A stretch of DNA of 29,926 nt from an uncultured Oscillospiraceae bacterium (GCA_900552945.1 USBI01000019.1:1-29926), one strand, 5' to 3'. Positions 1-8,070 are shown, counted from the stretch's first letter. Notes: generated by a model not told the origin, from the sequence alone. Numbers and translations are program-made.

Positions 1-32
1 CTCGTGGGCTCGGAGATGTGTATAAGAGACAG
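1..32 (+). other. Nextera/Tn5 sequencing adapter remnant (not genomic)
   Basis: The first 32 bases match the Illumina Nextera read-2 transposase adapter lacking its first two bases. Positions 14-32 are the 19-bp Tn5 mosaic end (AGATGTGTATAAGAGACAG). Real genomic sequence begins at about base 33, so this is a contig end with untrimmed adapter. It should not be read as a mobile element or as coding sequence. Confidence 0.97.
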
Positions 33-693
33 CTGTACGGCTGCACCCGACCGGCAGCCCGCCGGATTCCCGCTTCGCAACATCCATGAGTTCAACCACT
101 TCCCGCTCGTCAAAAACGATGGGGTGCATTTTAAAGTCCGGGATATCCTGCTCGTTTGCCACCTCAATGATCACATTGGTAAACTGTTCATCCCGCAGCC
201 AGTTGCAGGCCGTTTTTACCGCCTGAATCACCGCGCGGTCATCTTTGAGAAAGCGGGTCTGAGAACTGTAAAGAAGGCTTACAATAACGATCATGCCCAA
301 ATCATCCGCCGCACGGATGATCCGATCCATGCGGGAAAGATAGGCAGGATCAATTTGCGTACCGTCTTCGCTGTAAGGGTTATTGTCTATCGTATAATTG
401 CCGATGGTGTAGCAAGGGCCTCCACCCTGAAACCCAACCGTGATTGCGCGAAGCCCCTTTTCATACCATTGAGGCAAAGCGGCGATCAATTCGTCTGTAT
501 TTTGTTCCGGCGAAAAGAGTTTGCCGAACCGGTCAAAACGCTTAACATCCTGTTTGTCATCAAACACACCCTGAATCATCCGTGCGTTCATGAGCAGTCC
601 GTGATAAGCCGGGTTAACCTGCTTAAGTTCACTGTACACCGGTGAACCGTTGATGAAAAAACGGTCTTGTTGAATGGATAACTTTGTTTTCAT
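33..693 (-). CDS. Clan GH-A-like glycoside hydrolase, N-terminal fragment
   Basis: An open frame of 220 codons runs off the contig end at the adapter junction, so the C-terminus is missing. The ATG at 693-691 follows an AGGTGA ribosome binding site. The protein opens with MKTKLSIQQDRFFINGSPVY, a beta-rich lead-in common before cellulase-like TIM barrels. Later it has barrel-strand patterns (GLRAITVGFQGGG, DDLGMIVIVSLLYSS) and VIIEVANEQD, which resembles the Asn-Glu acid/base motif after strand 4 of clan GH-A enzymes. No signal peptide is visible, suggesting a cytoplasmic enzyme. The second catalytic Glu would lie in the missing part. Family and substrate cannot be assigned; a catalytically inactive relative is possible. 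Confidence 0.6.
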
Positions 694-721
694 TCTTTCA
701 CCTCATAAAATTGATGATTCG

Positions 722-750
722 ATTATACCGTTTTCTTTTGAGAAAAGAAA
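722..750 (-). promoter_or_regulatory. Promoter of the GH-A-like gene
   Basis: On the minus strand a perfect TATAAT lies at 727-722 with a weak -35 (TTTCTT, 750-745) and a 17-nt spacer. It sits about 30 nt upstream of the ATG. The spacer contains a 6-bp inverted repeat (TTTTCT/AGAAAA) that could be an operator. Farther upstream, CGGTTT (810-815) and AAACCG (825-830) form another inverted repeat. Otherwise the 694-885 gap is AT-rich with no gene seen. Confidence 0.5.
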
Positions 751-885
751 TCCATTCCGAAAAAATACACCCAAATCCGCCTAAATTTTGTAACAAATAT
801 GCGTTTAACCGGTTTCATTTAGCCAAACCGCTGAAAAGCTCTTTAAAGTTTAAAGAACTTTTTAAAAAGACACTTAACTGCAATC

Positions 886-925
886 AAAAAGCGCCCCGCT
901 CCGCTCACTGCAAAGCAGGACGCTG
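886..925 (-). terminator. Intrinsic terminator of the membrane-anchored protein gene
   Basis: On the minus strand AGCGTCCTGCT pairs with AGCGGGGCGCT (11 bp with two G-U pairs) and is followed by a T5 run. It lies 13 nt past the stop codon at 938. Confidence 0.7.
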
Positions 926-937
926 CTGCGTTCAAAA

Positions 938-1963
938 TCATCTGCGGGCACCGCAAACGCTGCAATACTGGTAATCCACCTGGTCTTCATAATAACCCTG
1001 ATCATCCTCGTGGGTCACAGCAGGCACTACGTCGTAAAGCGGATGGATAATCGAATGGTCACCCGTGTACACCGCCTGTCCATACTCGTTGTACTTCTGA
1101 AACAACGGATTGTCCTCCGGGCGTGCAAACGGGTGCATCAGAGGATAAAGACTGCCCCATTCGCTATGGTACCACTCGTCAAAGCGCGCAGCATCCCGCG
1201 TTTCCTCCCAGGTGCCGGTGTTATACCAGTACATCCGGTACAGGCTATACTCTGTCACCTGCTCAGGCTGATCCACCACAGTGACAATGTTTGACACCCA
1301 CACCTTCGTTGTGTGATCGACCCACACATGCTGATGGCCGGATGATCCCCCACCGCCGGCACTTCCGGCGCTTGCTGTACTTCCACTGCTTTCGGCCTGT
1401 CCGCTGGAACTGGTGCCACTGTCCGGCTGAGAAGAGGTGTTTTGGTCGGAGGTTACACCGTCCGAAGCGCTCGCATTCGATCCCTCCTGCTCGGAATCAG
1501 ACTTCTGCCCCGTGACAGTGACCGGTACTTTTACCGTTACACCCTGCGCGCCGGCAAAGGAAACGGTCAAACCGTTTTCTTTCAGGAACGCATCCAACTG
1601 GTCCGAATCAAACGAAACGAAATACACCGCTTCATACGTTCCCGCTGTTTCATAATCCACGTCGCTGTCATCTGCCCGAATGCCAGTAACGATACTGCCG
1701 TCGCCGGAAACCCTGCCCTCTAAATCGAGCGTCTTTCCCGTTTCTGTCTCAATCTGTTCCAAGCCCGTCAGGATATCGTTTTCAATCAATGGCTGCAGCT
1801 CTTCCAAGCTCACCTGCTGATAGGCGTCCTCCTCTGTTGCCTCACCGGGACCGGTTAAGGTAATTGCCAACCAAACTCCTCCCACAATTAAAACAGCCAG
1901 AATCACCGCTGCGGAAATTACGATTCCTCTATGCTCAGCGATATAATTTTTCATTTTTCCCAT
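938..1963 (-). CDS. Membrane-anchored extracytoplasmic protein with probable zinc-binding C-terminal domain
   Basis: The 341-residue protein has a single N-terminal membrane anchor (about residues 13-36) after a short basic cytoplasmic end, so the rest should face outward. Residues 40-150 form an acidic beta-rich domain resembling a bacterial Ig-like fold. Residues 153-208 are a Ser/Gly/Thr-rich, low-complexity linker of the kind that spans cell wall. The C-terminal domain begins with H210-Q-H212-V-W and ends with C334-S-V-C337-G-A-R-R, suggesting that the two ends are joined by a zinc ion; it is rich in Trp and Tyr. Similar HVW...CxxCG tails occur in Clostridia surface proteins, but I cannot name a function. 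Translation probably starts at 1963 (weak GAGAT-like site); the fourth codon is also ATG. Confidence 0.7.
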   Translation of the reverse strand: MGKMKNYIAEHRGIVISAAVILAVLIVGGVWLAITLTGPGEATEEDAYQQVSLEELQPLIENDILTGLEQIETETGKTLDLEGRVSGDGSIVTGIRADDSDVDYETAGTYEAVYFVSFDSDQLDAFLKENGLTVSFAGAQGVTVKVPVTVTGQKSDSEQEGSNASASDGVTSDQNTSSQPDSGTSSSGQAESSGSTASAGSAGGGGSSGHQHVWVDHTTKVWVSNIVTVVDQPEQVTEYSLYRMYWYNTGTWEETRDAARFDEWYHSEWGSLYPLMHPFARPEDNPLFQKYNEYGQAVYTGDHSIIHPLYDVVPAVTHEDDQGYYEDQVDYQYCSVCGARR

Positions 1964-1997
1964 AATCTCGTCTTCTTCTCTATTTTATTCTGCTTCT

Positions 1998-2025
1998 ATT
2001 ATAAAACAATCCGGTCAAAATTCAA
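1998..2025 (-). promoter_or_regulatory. Promoter of the membrane-anchored protein gene
   Basis: TTGAAT (2025-2020) and TATAAT (2003-1998) are separated by 16 nt on the minus strand, about 35 nt upstream of the start codon. Confidence 0.55.
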
Positions 2026-2065
2026 AATCATTTTCTTTTACAGCAAAAGTAAATCCGGTTATTTT

Positions 2066-2108
2066 CCATAACAAACAGCCGCCGAATGTCAACCATCCGG
2101 CGGCTGTT
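2066..2108 (-). terminator. Intrinsic terminator after the HTH membrane protein gene
   Basis: An 11-bp stem (AACAGCCGCCG with CGGCGGCTGTT, 2074-2084 and 2098-2108) encloses a 13-nt loop. It lies 24 nt past the stop at 2132. On the minus strand the tail is only moderately U-rich (TGTTTGTTATG). Confidence 0.6.
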
Positions 2109-2131
2109 GTCTGTTTTTTGCATCAAGTCCG

Positions 2132-3000
2132 CTACCCGCGGCAGCGTTTTGTCAAATAGAAACGGCGAATCTGCAAAGCCGCTCCCACAAGAACCAGGAC
2201 CAAACCGGCGCCGATCAATACATAGAATAAAATCTTGTTCATATAATTCTCGCCGGAAAAATCCATAAAATTCAAGTACCAGAGGTATTTGGAAAGATCG
2301 TTCCCCAAACAAAGATCAATAACCGGATTGATAAACGCAGAAAACAAACCGCTGTACAGAACAATCAACCCTGTCTTTAAAACCGTATGTATTCCCGTGT
2401 ACCGAACAAGAACCAGAACAATCCACGGAATGCTCCACCCAAACGCGCTCACCGGTAACGCCACAGAAAAGAACCAGTCTCCGCCGGTATACGCGCAGCA
2501 CACCGCAAGGAGAAGGTAACTGCACAGAGTAGCCGCTGCCATGGAAATCAGCGCGCGGTGCTGGTCATACGGCGGCTTGAAGGCAAGAGTCGGCAAAACT
2601 GTGGCCGAAAATGCCAGCAGGAGCGAGGCAAAAACAATAAAAAACCAGTCGAGCGTATGTCCAATAGCAATATTACAGATCAAGCAGATGAGCAAGGCGA
2701 GCAGATATGCCCCGCTCATTCCATATTGATAAAGCATCACCATCTTCCGGTAGCGCCTTGCCTGTGCTTTTACAATACGCGCGTCCCGGTCATCGGAAGC
2801 GGTGATAAATTCATGCTCTGTAATTCCCAGTTCTTCACATATCTGTGAAATTAGGGTAATATCCGGATAGCTCAGCCCCGTTTCCATTTGGAAACGGTCG
2901 TATCACTCACAAAAAGCCGGCTGGCAAGCTGCTTCTGGGTCAATCCGGCTTGATTTCTCTTTTCAGCAATAAACTTTGCAAACGCTTGTTTATTTGTCAT
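2132..3000 (-). pseudogene. XRE-family HTH membrane protein, split by a one-base frameshift
   Basis: The ATG at 3000-2998 follows AAGAAGG and opens a clear XRE helix-turn-helix: AFAKFIAEKRNQAGLTQKQL, then LASRLFVSDTTVSKW. After VSKW the frame reads KRG and stops at 2872. In the next frame the sequence continues as ETGLSYPDITLISQICEELG, the expected rest of an XRE domain (canonical VSKWETGLSYPD). One G is therefore missing near 2883/2884 (TGGAAACG instead of TGGGAAACG). The distal part has a basic juxtamembrane stretch (KAQARRYRKM) and about six hydrophobic helices. Intact relatives are membrane-tethered DNA-binding proteins. Either this is a recent pseudogene or a sequencing/assembly error. 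The ORF from the ATG at 2887 has no ribosome binding site and is unlikely to be a separate gene. Confidence 0.85.
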
Positions 3001-3165
3001 ATTACCTTCTTCTTTCATTGTAATTTTGTACGCAGCTGCATTGCAGATTCAGAATACGTCCATCCAGGCGAAAAATCAAGGGATATCCCACAAAAACGTC
3101 ACTCGACTGTCGCGCCAGTCCCTATTTTAGGGCTTTGGTCGTGTTTAGCCCGATTTCCCGAACGG

Positions 3166-3194
3166 TTTTGTTTTCGGTCGGTTTATGGTATAAT
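3166..3194 (+). promoter_or_regulatory. Extended -10 promoter of the exonuclease gene
   Basis: TGG-TATAAT at 3186-3194 is an extended -10 element. The -35 is weak (TTTTGT at 3166-3171, 17-nt spacer). The predicted start of transcription is near 3201, giving a leader of about 118 nt. Confidence 0.6.
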
Positions 3195-3200
3195 GACAGG

Positions 3201-3318
3201 TAAATAAGCGCATTGAGTCAGCAGGTGAGAAATCTTAAAAGGATGAATACGCCACCTTTTGCTTGCAGTCTTAGAAACATGACCGATTTTTGTGCAGAAA
3301 GCGAATGATAAAATCACT
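3201..3318 (+). other. Untranslated leader of the exonuclease gene, possibly structured
   Basis: AGGTG (3223-3227) can pair with CACCT (3253-3257), enclosing a small ATCT/GGAT hairpin (3232-3244). No known riboswitch class was recognised and there is no terminator-like U-run hairpin. The long leader is unusual for a housekeeping nuclease gene, but its structure is only hand-drawn. Confidence 0.3.
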
Positions 3319-4269
3319 ATGAACTACATCATCTTTGATTTGGAATGGAATCAGCCCTATTCCCGGAAGCAGCAGGCCGTTCTTCCGGACGGCAGCCGTA
3401 TGCCGTTTGAAATTTTTCAAATCGGCGCACTGAAACTTGACGAGAATCTAGAAACGGTTGACACATTCCGGGCCATCATCCGGCTGGAATGCTATAAAAA
3501 GCTGCACTATATGGTCAAAAAAATTACCGGGATGACGGAAGCGGATATCGCAAAAGGCATTTCCTTCCACGAAGCACTGGAACGGTTTCGCATCTGGTGC
3601 GGAGAAGACGCTGTTCTCCTCACATGGGGCTATGATGACATCCCTGTTCTGCGCCAGAATCTGCAATACCACCAAATGAATACCAGCTGGTGTGACCGCT
3701 GGTACAACTTGCAGGTGATCTTTAATCAGGCGTTTGATCTTGGGAAAAACCAGCGTTCACTGGAATTCGCTCTGGATTATCTGGGCATTGTTCCACAGCA
3801 GCGGCTGCATGACGCGCTGAACGACGCTTACTACACCGCCAAAGTCGCTTCCAAGATTGATCTTTCCGCCGGAATCAAAGCATATGAACAGTCCATCTGG
3901 GTCATGCGCCCCAAAAAGGTACATGAACTCAAGCATTTCGGTATTTTCCCCACACGGAAAGATGCTCTGAGCCACCCGGAAATCGGACAAATCCATTGCC
4001 CGATCTGTGGCGAACTGCTGGCCGAAAAGGTACGCTGGAAATCGGCCCGCTATGAATACCGCGCAACAGTAACCTGTGAAAAGCACGGCGAATTTTTATG
4101 CACCCTGCGCCTTGGCAAGCGCAAAAACGGTTTTAACGCGACCCGCACCATCTCCAACCAGCGTCCAAAACCGGAAGAGGCAAAAAATCAGTCTTCCGCT
4201 TCATCCACGGACACGCAGAATTCTGCACCGGAACCCGCTGTTTACGCACAGGCAGGCGCAAAAGAATAA
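3319..4269 (+). CDS. DEDDh-family 3'-5' exonuclease with C-terminal zinc-ribbon-like region
   Basis: The protein belongs to the RNase T / DNA polymerase III epsilon fold. Exo I is FDLEWNQ (D7 and E9), Exo II lies around LTWGYDDIPVL, and Exo III is LHDALNDAYYTA with the His and Asp of the DEDDh class. The family removes nucleotides from 3' ends of RNA or DNA using two metal ions; the substrate here is unknown. After the nuclease domain come CPICG and CEKHGEF, which could form a zinc site, then a low-complexity Ser/Ala tail. I start at the ATG at 3319, where the first beta strand (MNYIIFDLEW) begins. A GTG at 3292 would add nine residues but has no ribosome binding site either. The gene stands alone behind its own promoter. 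Confidence 0.85.
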   Translation: MNYIIFDLEWNQPYSRKQQAVLPDGSRMPFEIFQIGALKLDENLETVDTFRAIIRLECYKKLHYMVKKITGMTEADIAKGISFHEALERFRIWCGEDAVLLTWGYDDIPVLRQNLQYHQMNTSWCDRWYNLQVIFNQAFDLGKNQRSLEFALDYLGIVPQQRLHDALNDAYYTAKVASKIDLSAGIKAYEQSIWVMRPKKVHELKHFGIFPTRKDALSHPEIGQIHCPICGELLAEKVRWKSARYEYRATVTCEKHGEFLCTLRLGKRKNGFNATRTISNQRPKPEEAKNQSSASSTDTQNSAPEPAVYAQAGAKE

Positions 4270-4272
4270 AAC

Positions 4273-4296
4273 GCTCTGTATTTTGCCAGAGCCTTT
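4273..4296 (+). terminator. Weak terminator after the exonuclease gene
   Basis: GCTCTG (4273-4278) pairs with CAGAGC (4287-4292), followed only by CTTTG. The stem is short and the U-run poor, so some readthrough into the methyltransferase gene is possible. Confidence 0.35.
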
Positions 4297-4422
4297 GCGA
4301 CGGATAGATCAATTTTTTATTCATTTCTTACGATACAAAATGGCATTTCGAAGCGAATATTCCCCAACCGGCCGTCAAATGGCTTTGGGTACGCCGACCG
4401 CCGTCTGTAAAAGGAGACAACG

Positions 4423-5253
4423 ATGTACGACCTGCTCCATGTTTATTTAAAGCAACCGCCCGTTTACACCAAAACATCTGTAGCATTCTGGGATGATGAA
4501 CATATTTCGGCGCAGATGCTCAAAGCGCACCTTGATCCGGAATTTGACGGTGCCAGCCGAAAACTTGCTTTTATCAACCGTTCCGTCGAATGGATTCGGA
4601 CGGTTCTGCCGCCTGTTCATTATCCAGCGCTGCTGGACATCGGCTGCGGTCCGGGAATCTACGCAGAAAAGTTCGCGGAGTCCGGCTACCGAGTGACCGG
4701 TGTTGATCTCTCGTCAAGGTCGATTGACTACGCGCGGACAAGCGCTGCTGAAAAAGGGCTTCCGATTCGTTATATCCAGCAGAATTATCTGTCACTGCAT
4801 CTGGATGAAACCTTTGATTTGGTTACCATGATCTATTGCGATTACGGCGCTTTATCCACCGAAGAACGAAACGTGTTGATGCAGACCGTTTACAAACATC
4901 TAAAGCCCGGCGGCGTTTTTCTGCTGGACGCGTTTTCTCTTGCAAGTTATGAAACTTTCACAGAATCCCAAACATGGGAACAGTGTGAAAGCGGAGGATT
5001 CTGGAGCCCCAAACCCTATTTTGCACTTCACGGTGCATACCGTTATCCCAACCGGGTCACCTTGCGGCAAAGCTGTATTATAACCGACTGCGGAATGACC
5101 AACTATTATTTATGGGACATCTATTTTTCCGCAGAACTTCTGGCCAAGGAAGCTGCTGATGCCGGATTTCAGCTGTGCGGACAGTACGGCGACATTGCAG
5201 GAGCCGCTTACAACGAAAGCAGCCCGACCCTTGCGGTTGTATTAAAAAAATGA
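4423..5253 (+). CDS. Class I SAM-dependent methyltransferase
   Basis: Motif I of the Rossmann-like SAM fold is LLDIGCGPGIYAEKF (about residues 70-84). The acidic residue ending strand 2 is in VTGVDLSSRSIDYAR, motif II is FDLVTMIYCDYGAL, and motif III is LKPGGVFLLDAF. The 276-residue length and order fit the methyltransferase-25/11 group of small-molecule or unknown-substrate enzymes. A long N-terminal extension (residues 1-65) and the Trp/Tyr-rich C-terminal half probably bind substrate. The ATG at 4423 follows AAAAGGAGA at good spacing. No neighbour reveals the substrate. The protein is soluble and cytoplasmic. Confidence 0.85.
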   Translation: MYDLLHVYLKQPPVYTKTSVAFWDDEHISAQMLKAHLDPEFDGASRKLAFINRSVEWIRTVLPPVHYPALLDIGCGPGIYAEKFAESGYRVTGVDLSSRSIDYARTSAAEKGLPIRYIQQNYLSLHLDETFDLVTMIYCDYGALSTEERNVLMQTVYKHLKPGGVFLLDAFSLASYETFTESQTWEQCESGGFWSPKPYFALHGAYRYPNRVTLRQSCIITDCGMTNYYLWDIYFSAELLAKEAADAGFQLCGQYGDIAGAAYNESSPTLAVVLKK

Positions 5254-5328
5254 ATCCGTGCCAGAGCATCGGCTTGGTTTGAACATTGGATCGGTTGGGT
5301 AAACCTTTACCGTCCGCAGGCCCCGTTC

Positions 5329-5358
5329 TTGCTTTTTTCAGGCTTTCAGGGGTAAAAT
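5329..5358 (+). promoter_or_regulatory. Promoter of the amidohydrolase gene
   Basis: TTGCTT (5329-5334) and TAAAAT (5353-5358) are separated by 18 nt, about 50 nt upstream of the ATG. Confidence 0.5.
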
Positions 5359-5409
5359 AAAACCAGACTTATTTTTGTGTAATTGTGTTAAGATAAAGGA
5401 GTCATCCAC

Positions 5410-6225
5410 ATGCGTAAGATTTTCGACAGCCATGCCCATGTTTTTCCGGATAAGATCGCTCAAAAAGCGGCGGATAACATCGGCAGTTTTTATTCGATCC
5501 CCATGGGGCTGGACGGTTCGGTATCCACCCTGCTGGGATTACAGAAACACTATGGGATCACCGGCTTTTTGATCCAGTCGGTCGCCACTGTGCCGCAGCA
5601 GGTAGAAAGCATCAACAATTTCATTGCCGAAACCGTCAAACAACATCCGGACAGCTTCATCGGTTTTGGCGCTCTTCATCCAGACATGGAAGACCCGGAA
5701 AAAGAAATCGAACGAATCATCGCGCTGGGGCTGCGCGGTGTAAAACTGCACCCGGATTTTCAGAACTTCAAGGCGGACTCGCCCGAAGCCATGCGGTTGT
5801 ATGCTCTACTGGAAGGAAAACTTCCTCTTTTGATTCACGCTGGTGACCGGCGGTACGATCTGTCCCATCCCAAACGGATCGCGCACATTCTGGAGCAGTT
5901 TCCAAAACTTGATGTGATTGCCGCGCATTTCGGCGGATGGTCCCAGTGGGACGAAGCGCAGGAGTATCTGGGCGGCAAACGGGTGTGGGTGGACACTTCC
6001 AGCTCGTTGTATGAGTTGAGCCCTGAACGTGCCAAAGAGCTGATCAAAGCTTTTGGTGAGGATTATGTGCTGTTCGGGACCGATTACCCCATGTGGGAGA
6101 TTGGGGAAGAACTCAACCGCTTCGACCGGTTGAAGCTCTCGAAACAGGCCGAAGAGAAGATCCTGTATTCCAACCTGATGCAACTATTGGCGCGTTATCC
6201 ACACACATCCGAAACAAAAGGATAA
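5410..6225 (+). CDS. Amidohydrolase-2 family metal-dependent hydrolase (TIM barrel)
   Basis: The amidohydrolase superfamily signature is visible from end to end. Strand 1 carries D6-S-H8-A-H10, there is GVKLHPDFQNF at the mid-barrel position, LLIHAGD provides the strand-5 His, VIAAHFGG the strand-6 His, and FGTDYPMW the strand-8 Asp. The 271-residue length fits the amidohydrolase_2 (PF04909) group, which includes decarboxylases and small-ester or amide hydrolases. The substrate is not predictable. The ATG at 5410 follows AAAGGAG. The gene has its own promoter and a strong terminator, so it is monocistronic. Confidence 0.85.
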   Translation: MRKIFDSHAHVFPDKIAQKAADNIGSFYSIPMGLDGSVSTLLGLQKHYGITGFLIQSVATVPQQVESINNFIAETVKQHPDSFIGFGALHPDMEDPEKEIERIIALGLRGVKLHPDFQNFKADSPEAMRLYALLEGKLPLLIHAGDRRYDLSHPKRIAHILEQFPKLDVIAAHFGGWSQWDEAQEYLGGKRVWVDTSSSLYELSPERAKELIKAFGEDYVLFGTDYPMWEIGEELNRFDRLKLSKQAEEKILYSNLMQLLARYPHTSETKG

Positions 6226-6232
6226 CAATGAT

Positions 6233-6264
6233 AAAAAAGGCTCATCTTTTTGATGAGCCTTTTT
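6233..6264 (+). terminator. Intrinsic terminator of the amidohydrolase gene
   Basis: AAAAAGGCTCATC pairs with GATGAGCCTTTTT. The poly-A side and T-rich side make it functional on both strands. It lies just after the stop at 6225. Confidence 0.9.
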
Positions 6265-6368
6265 GTTTTGGGCGAAAAGAGAGCAAACCGCGGTGATCTT
6301 ACCTAAAAACCGATCGAACGTGCCCCAGCGCTTGGAAGGCACGCCCCGAAAGAGAGTACGATCCAAAA

Positions 6369-6402
6369 CAGAAAAAGGCAGACATTTGTCTGCCTTTTTC
6401 TG
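6369..6402 (-). terminator. Intrinsic terminator of the antiporter gene
   Basis: A perfect 16-bp inverted repeat built on AAAAAGGCAGACA / TGTCTGCCTTTTT with a 2-nt centre, 35 nt past the antiporter stop. It is symmetric and probably bidirectional. With the hairpin at 6233-6264 it insulates two convergent genes; nothing else was seen between them. Confidence 0.85.
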
Positions 6403-6437
6403 TACTGTTTTTCCGAAACTGGAAACCCATGTTTCGA

Positions 6438-7712
6438 TTATTTATAACCCTCACGATTCTCCAGGTCCAACGACAGTTCGCTCTGGACCGGTGTGCGTTT
6501 CTGCACGATATTTTTTTTGTCATGATCCGGATCTTTTTTCTTTTTGCCGAAGCTGAATTTCAGCAGGATCGGTGTGATGATGGTGGTGACGACAACCATG
6601 ATAACAACAGGCCCGAAGAAAACGTCCTGCATCAAACCAAGCGCCGCACCCTTATTGGCAACGATCAACGCAACCTCACCACGGGAGACCATGCCGGTAC
6701 CGACCTGAACTGCTTCCCGGTTGGTAAAGCGGCAGATCTTTGCACCGAGTCCGCAACCGATGATCTTGCTGATGATTGCAACAATGGAAAGCAACACCGT
6801 CAAGACAATGATCGCGGTCGACATCGACGAAATCGTGACCTTGATACCAATGCTTGCAAAGAAGATCGGCGAAAGAAGAATGTAGGAAAGCGTTTCAAAA
6901 CGGGAGGTTATGTACTTGGAACGCTGGGTGTTGGAGATGATAAGACCAGCGATGAAGGAACCGGTGATATCCGCAACGCCGAAAAACTCTTCCGCACAGA
7001 ATGAAAGCAGAAGGCAGAAGACGAAAGAAAGGATGACGAACCGGCGCATATCCTTGCTGTAACGTCTGCAGTACCAGTCGAAGAATTTGTAGAACAAATA
7101 CCCGAACACACCGCACACTGCAAAGAACGCAACAATCTTGCCAAGAACCAGCCAGATGTTGACAGACGGATCCGCCATGCTGGTAATGATCGTTAAAGCA
7201 ATAATACCCAGAATATCGTCAATAATCGCTGCGCCAAGAATCGCATTGCCGGCTTTGGTGCTTAATTTGCCGATTTCTTTTAACGTCTCAACCGTAATGC
7301 TGACCGAAGTTGCAGTCAACACAACGCCGATGAAGATGTTCTGCAGGATCTGCTGATGATCCATTTCAGTAAAGCTGCCGCTGTTATTGAAGAACATCAT
7401 CAGCCCGAAGCCCAGGATGATCGGAACAATAACGCCCAGTGTTGCAATGATCATGGATGCTTTACCGGATTTTTTCAGGTCTTGAATATTGGTTTCAAGG
7501 CCGGCGGTAAACATCAGAACAATAACGCCGAGCTCAGACATCTGAGTGATAAAATCGGTTTCTTTTAAAATGTTGAAGCAGGCCGGGCCCAACAAAAGAC
7601 CTGCCAGAAGTGCGCCGACGACCTGCGGCAGACGGAACCGTTTGGTAATCAAGCCAAGCACTTTGGTGCTGATTAAAATCAGCGCAATATCGAACAGAAA
7701 ATAATAAGACAT
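6438..7712 (-). CDS. CPA2-family Na+(K+)/H+ antiporter
   Basis: The 424-residue protein is a multi-pass membrane protein of the Na_H_Exchanger fold (PF00999), with about 12 hydrophobic helices. The paired carboxylates used for ion exchange appear as AAIIDDILGI (D165-D166). LFTAGLE-like sequence (LMFTAGLETNIQDLKKSG) and VSRGEVALIVANKG are typical of CPA2 members of the KefB/NapA type. It likely exchanges protons for monovalent cations across the cytoplasmic membrane, supporting pH and salt homeostasis. There is no C-terminal RCK/TrkA-N domain; the tail is short, charged and Lys/Asp-rich. The ATG at 7712 follows GAGGTGA. It lies about 35 nt downstream of the rpsR terminator. Confidence 0.9.
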   Translation of the reverse strand: MSYYFLFDIALILISTKVLGLITKRFRLPQVVGALLAGLLLGPACFNILKETDFITQMSELGVIVLMFTAGLETNIQDLKKSGKASMIIATLGVIVPIILGFGLMMFFNNSGSFTEMDHQQILQNIFIGVVLTATSVSITVETLKEIGKLSTKAGNAILGAAIIDDILGIIALTIITSMADPSVNIWLVLGKIVAFFAVCGVFGYLFYKFFDWYCRRYSKDMRRFVILSFVFCLLLSFCAEEFFGVADITGSFIAGLIISNTQRSKYITSRFETLSYILLSPIFFASIGIKVTISSMSTAIIVLTVLLSIVAIISKIIGCGLGAKICRFTNREAVQVGTGMVSRGEVALIVANKGAALGLMQDVFFGPVVIMVVVTTIITPILLKFSFGKKKKDPDHDKKNIVQKRTPVQSELSLDLENREGYK

Positions 7713-7731
7713 GAGACCTTCACCTCAAAAA

Positions 7732-7770
7732 CCACAAAAACAAGCAACTATGAAAAAACATAGTTGCTTG
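7732..7770 (-). terminator. Intrinsic terminator of the rpsF-ssb-rpsR operon
   Basis: A perfect 12-bp stem (CAAGCAACTATG with CATAGTTGCTTG) with a 6-nt loop is followed on the minus strand by TTTTTGTGG. It lies 18 nt past the rpsR stop. Confidence 0.92.
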
Positions 7771-7787
7771 TGGGGATAAACATTTCC

Positions 7788-8027
7788 TTAGTCGCTGATA
7801 TACGGCAGCAACGCAAGATGGCGTGCACGTTTGATTGCAACCGTCAACTCACGCTGATGATGTGCGCAGGTACCCGTAACACGTCTCGGAACGATCTTGC
7901 CGCGTTCGGAAAGATATCTTCTGAGTTTTGCTACGTCTTTGTAATCAATATGCTCTGCTCTGTCAACACAGAAAGCACAGACTTTTTTGCGCGCTCTTTT
8001 ACCACGCATTGGTCTTTCCATTGCCAT
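7788..8027 (-). CDS. rpsR: 30S ribosomal protein S18
   Basis: The 79-residue protein is S18, which pairs with S6 on the platform of the 30S subunit. The diagnostic core [19 protein letters not shown] and the C-terminal [20 protein letters not shown] are present. C17, C20, C54 and H57 are in the positions used by the zinc-binding (C+) form of bacterial S18. It is the last gene of the rpsF-ssb-rpsR operon. The ATG at 8027 follows AAAGGAGGG; a second in-frame ATG two codons on is less well spaced. Confidence 0.98.
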   Translation of the reverse strand: MAMERPMRGKRARKKVCAFCVDRAEHIDYKDVAKLRRYLSERGKIVPRRVTGTCAHHQRELTVAIKRARHLALLPYISD

Positions 8028-8070
8028 AATACAGACCCTCCTTTAAGCTGTAAGATTAAAACGAACGGAA

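Noticed and set aside
1..32. Possible transposon end (mosaic end sequence)
   Set aside because: The 19-bp mosaic end is joined to the synthetic Nextera read-2 sequence, so it is library adapter and not a resident Tn5-like element.
4..645. A 213-codon plus-strand frame at the contig start
   Set aside because: It starts inside the Nextera adapter and lies opposite the GH-A-like gene, whose minus-strand translation has real motifs.
2132..2887. A separate 251-residue membrane protein starting at the ATG at 2887
   Set aside because: No ribosome binding site, and its first residues complete the XRE domain encoded just upstream in another frame, so it is the distal part of a frameshifted gene.
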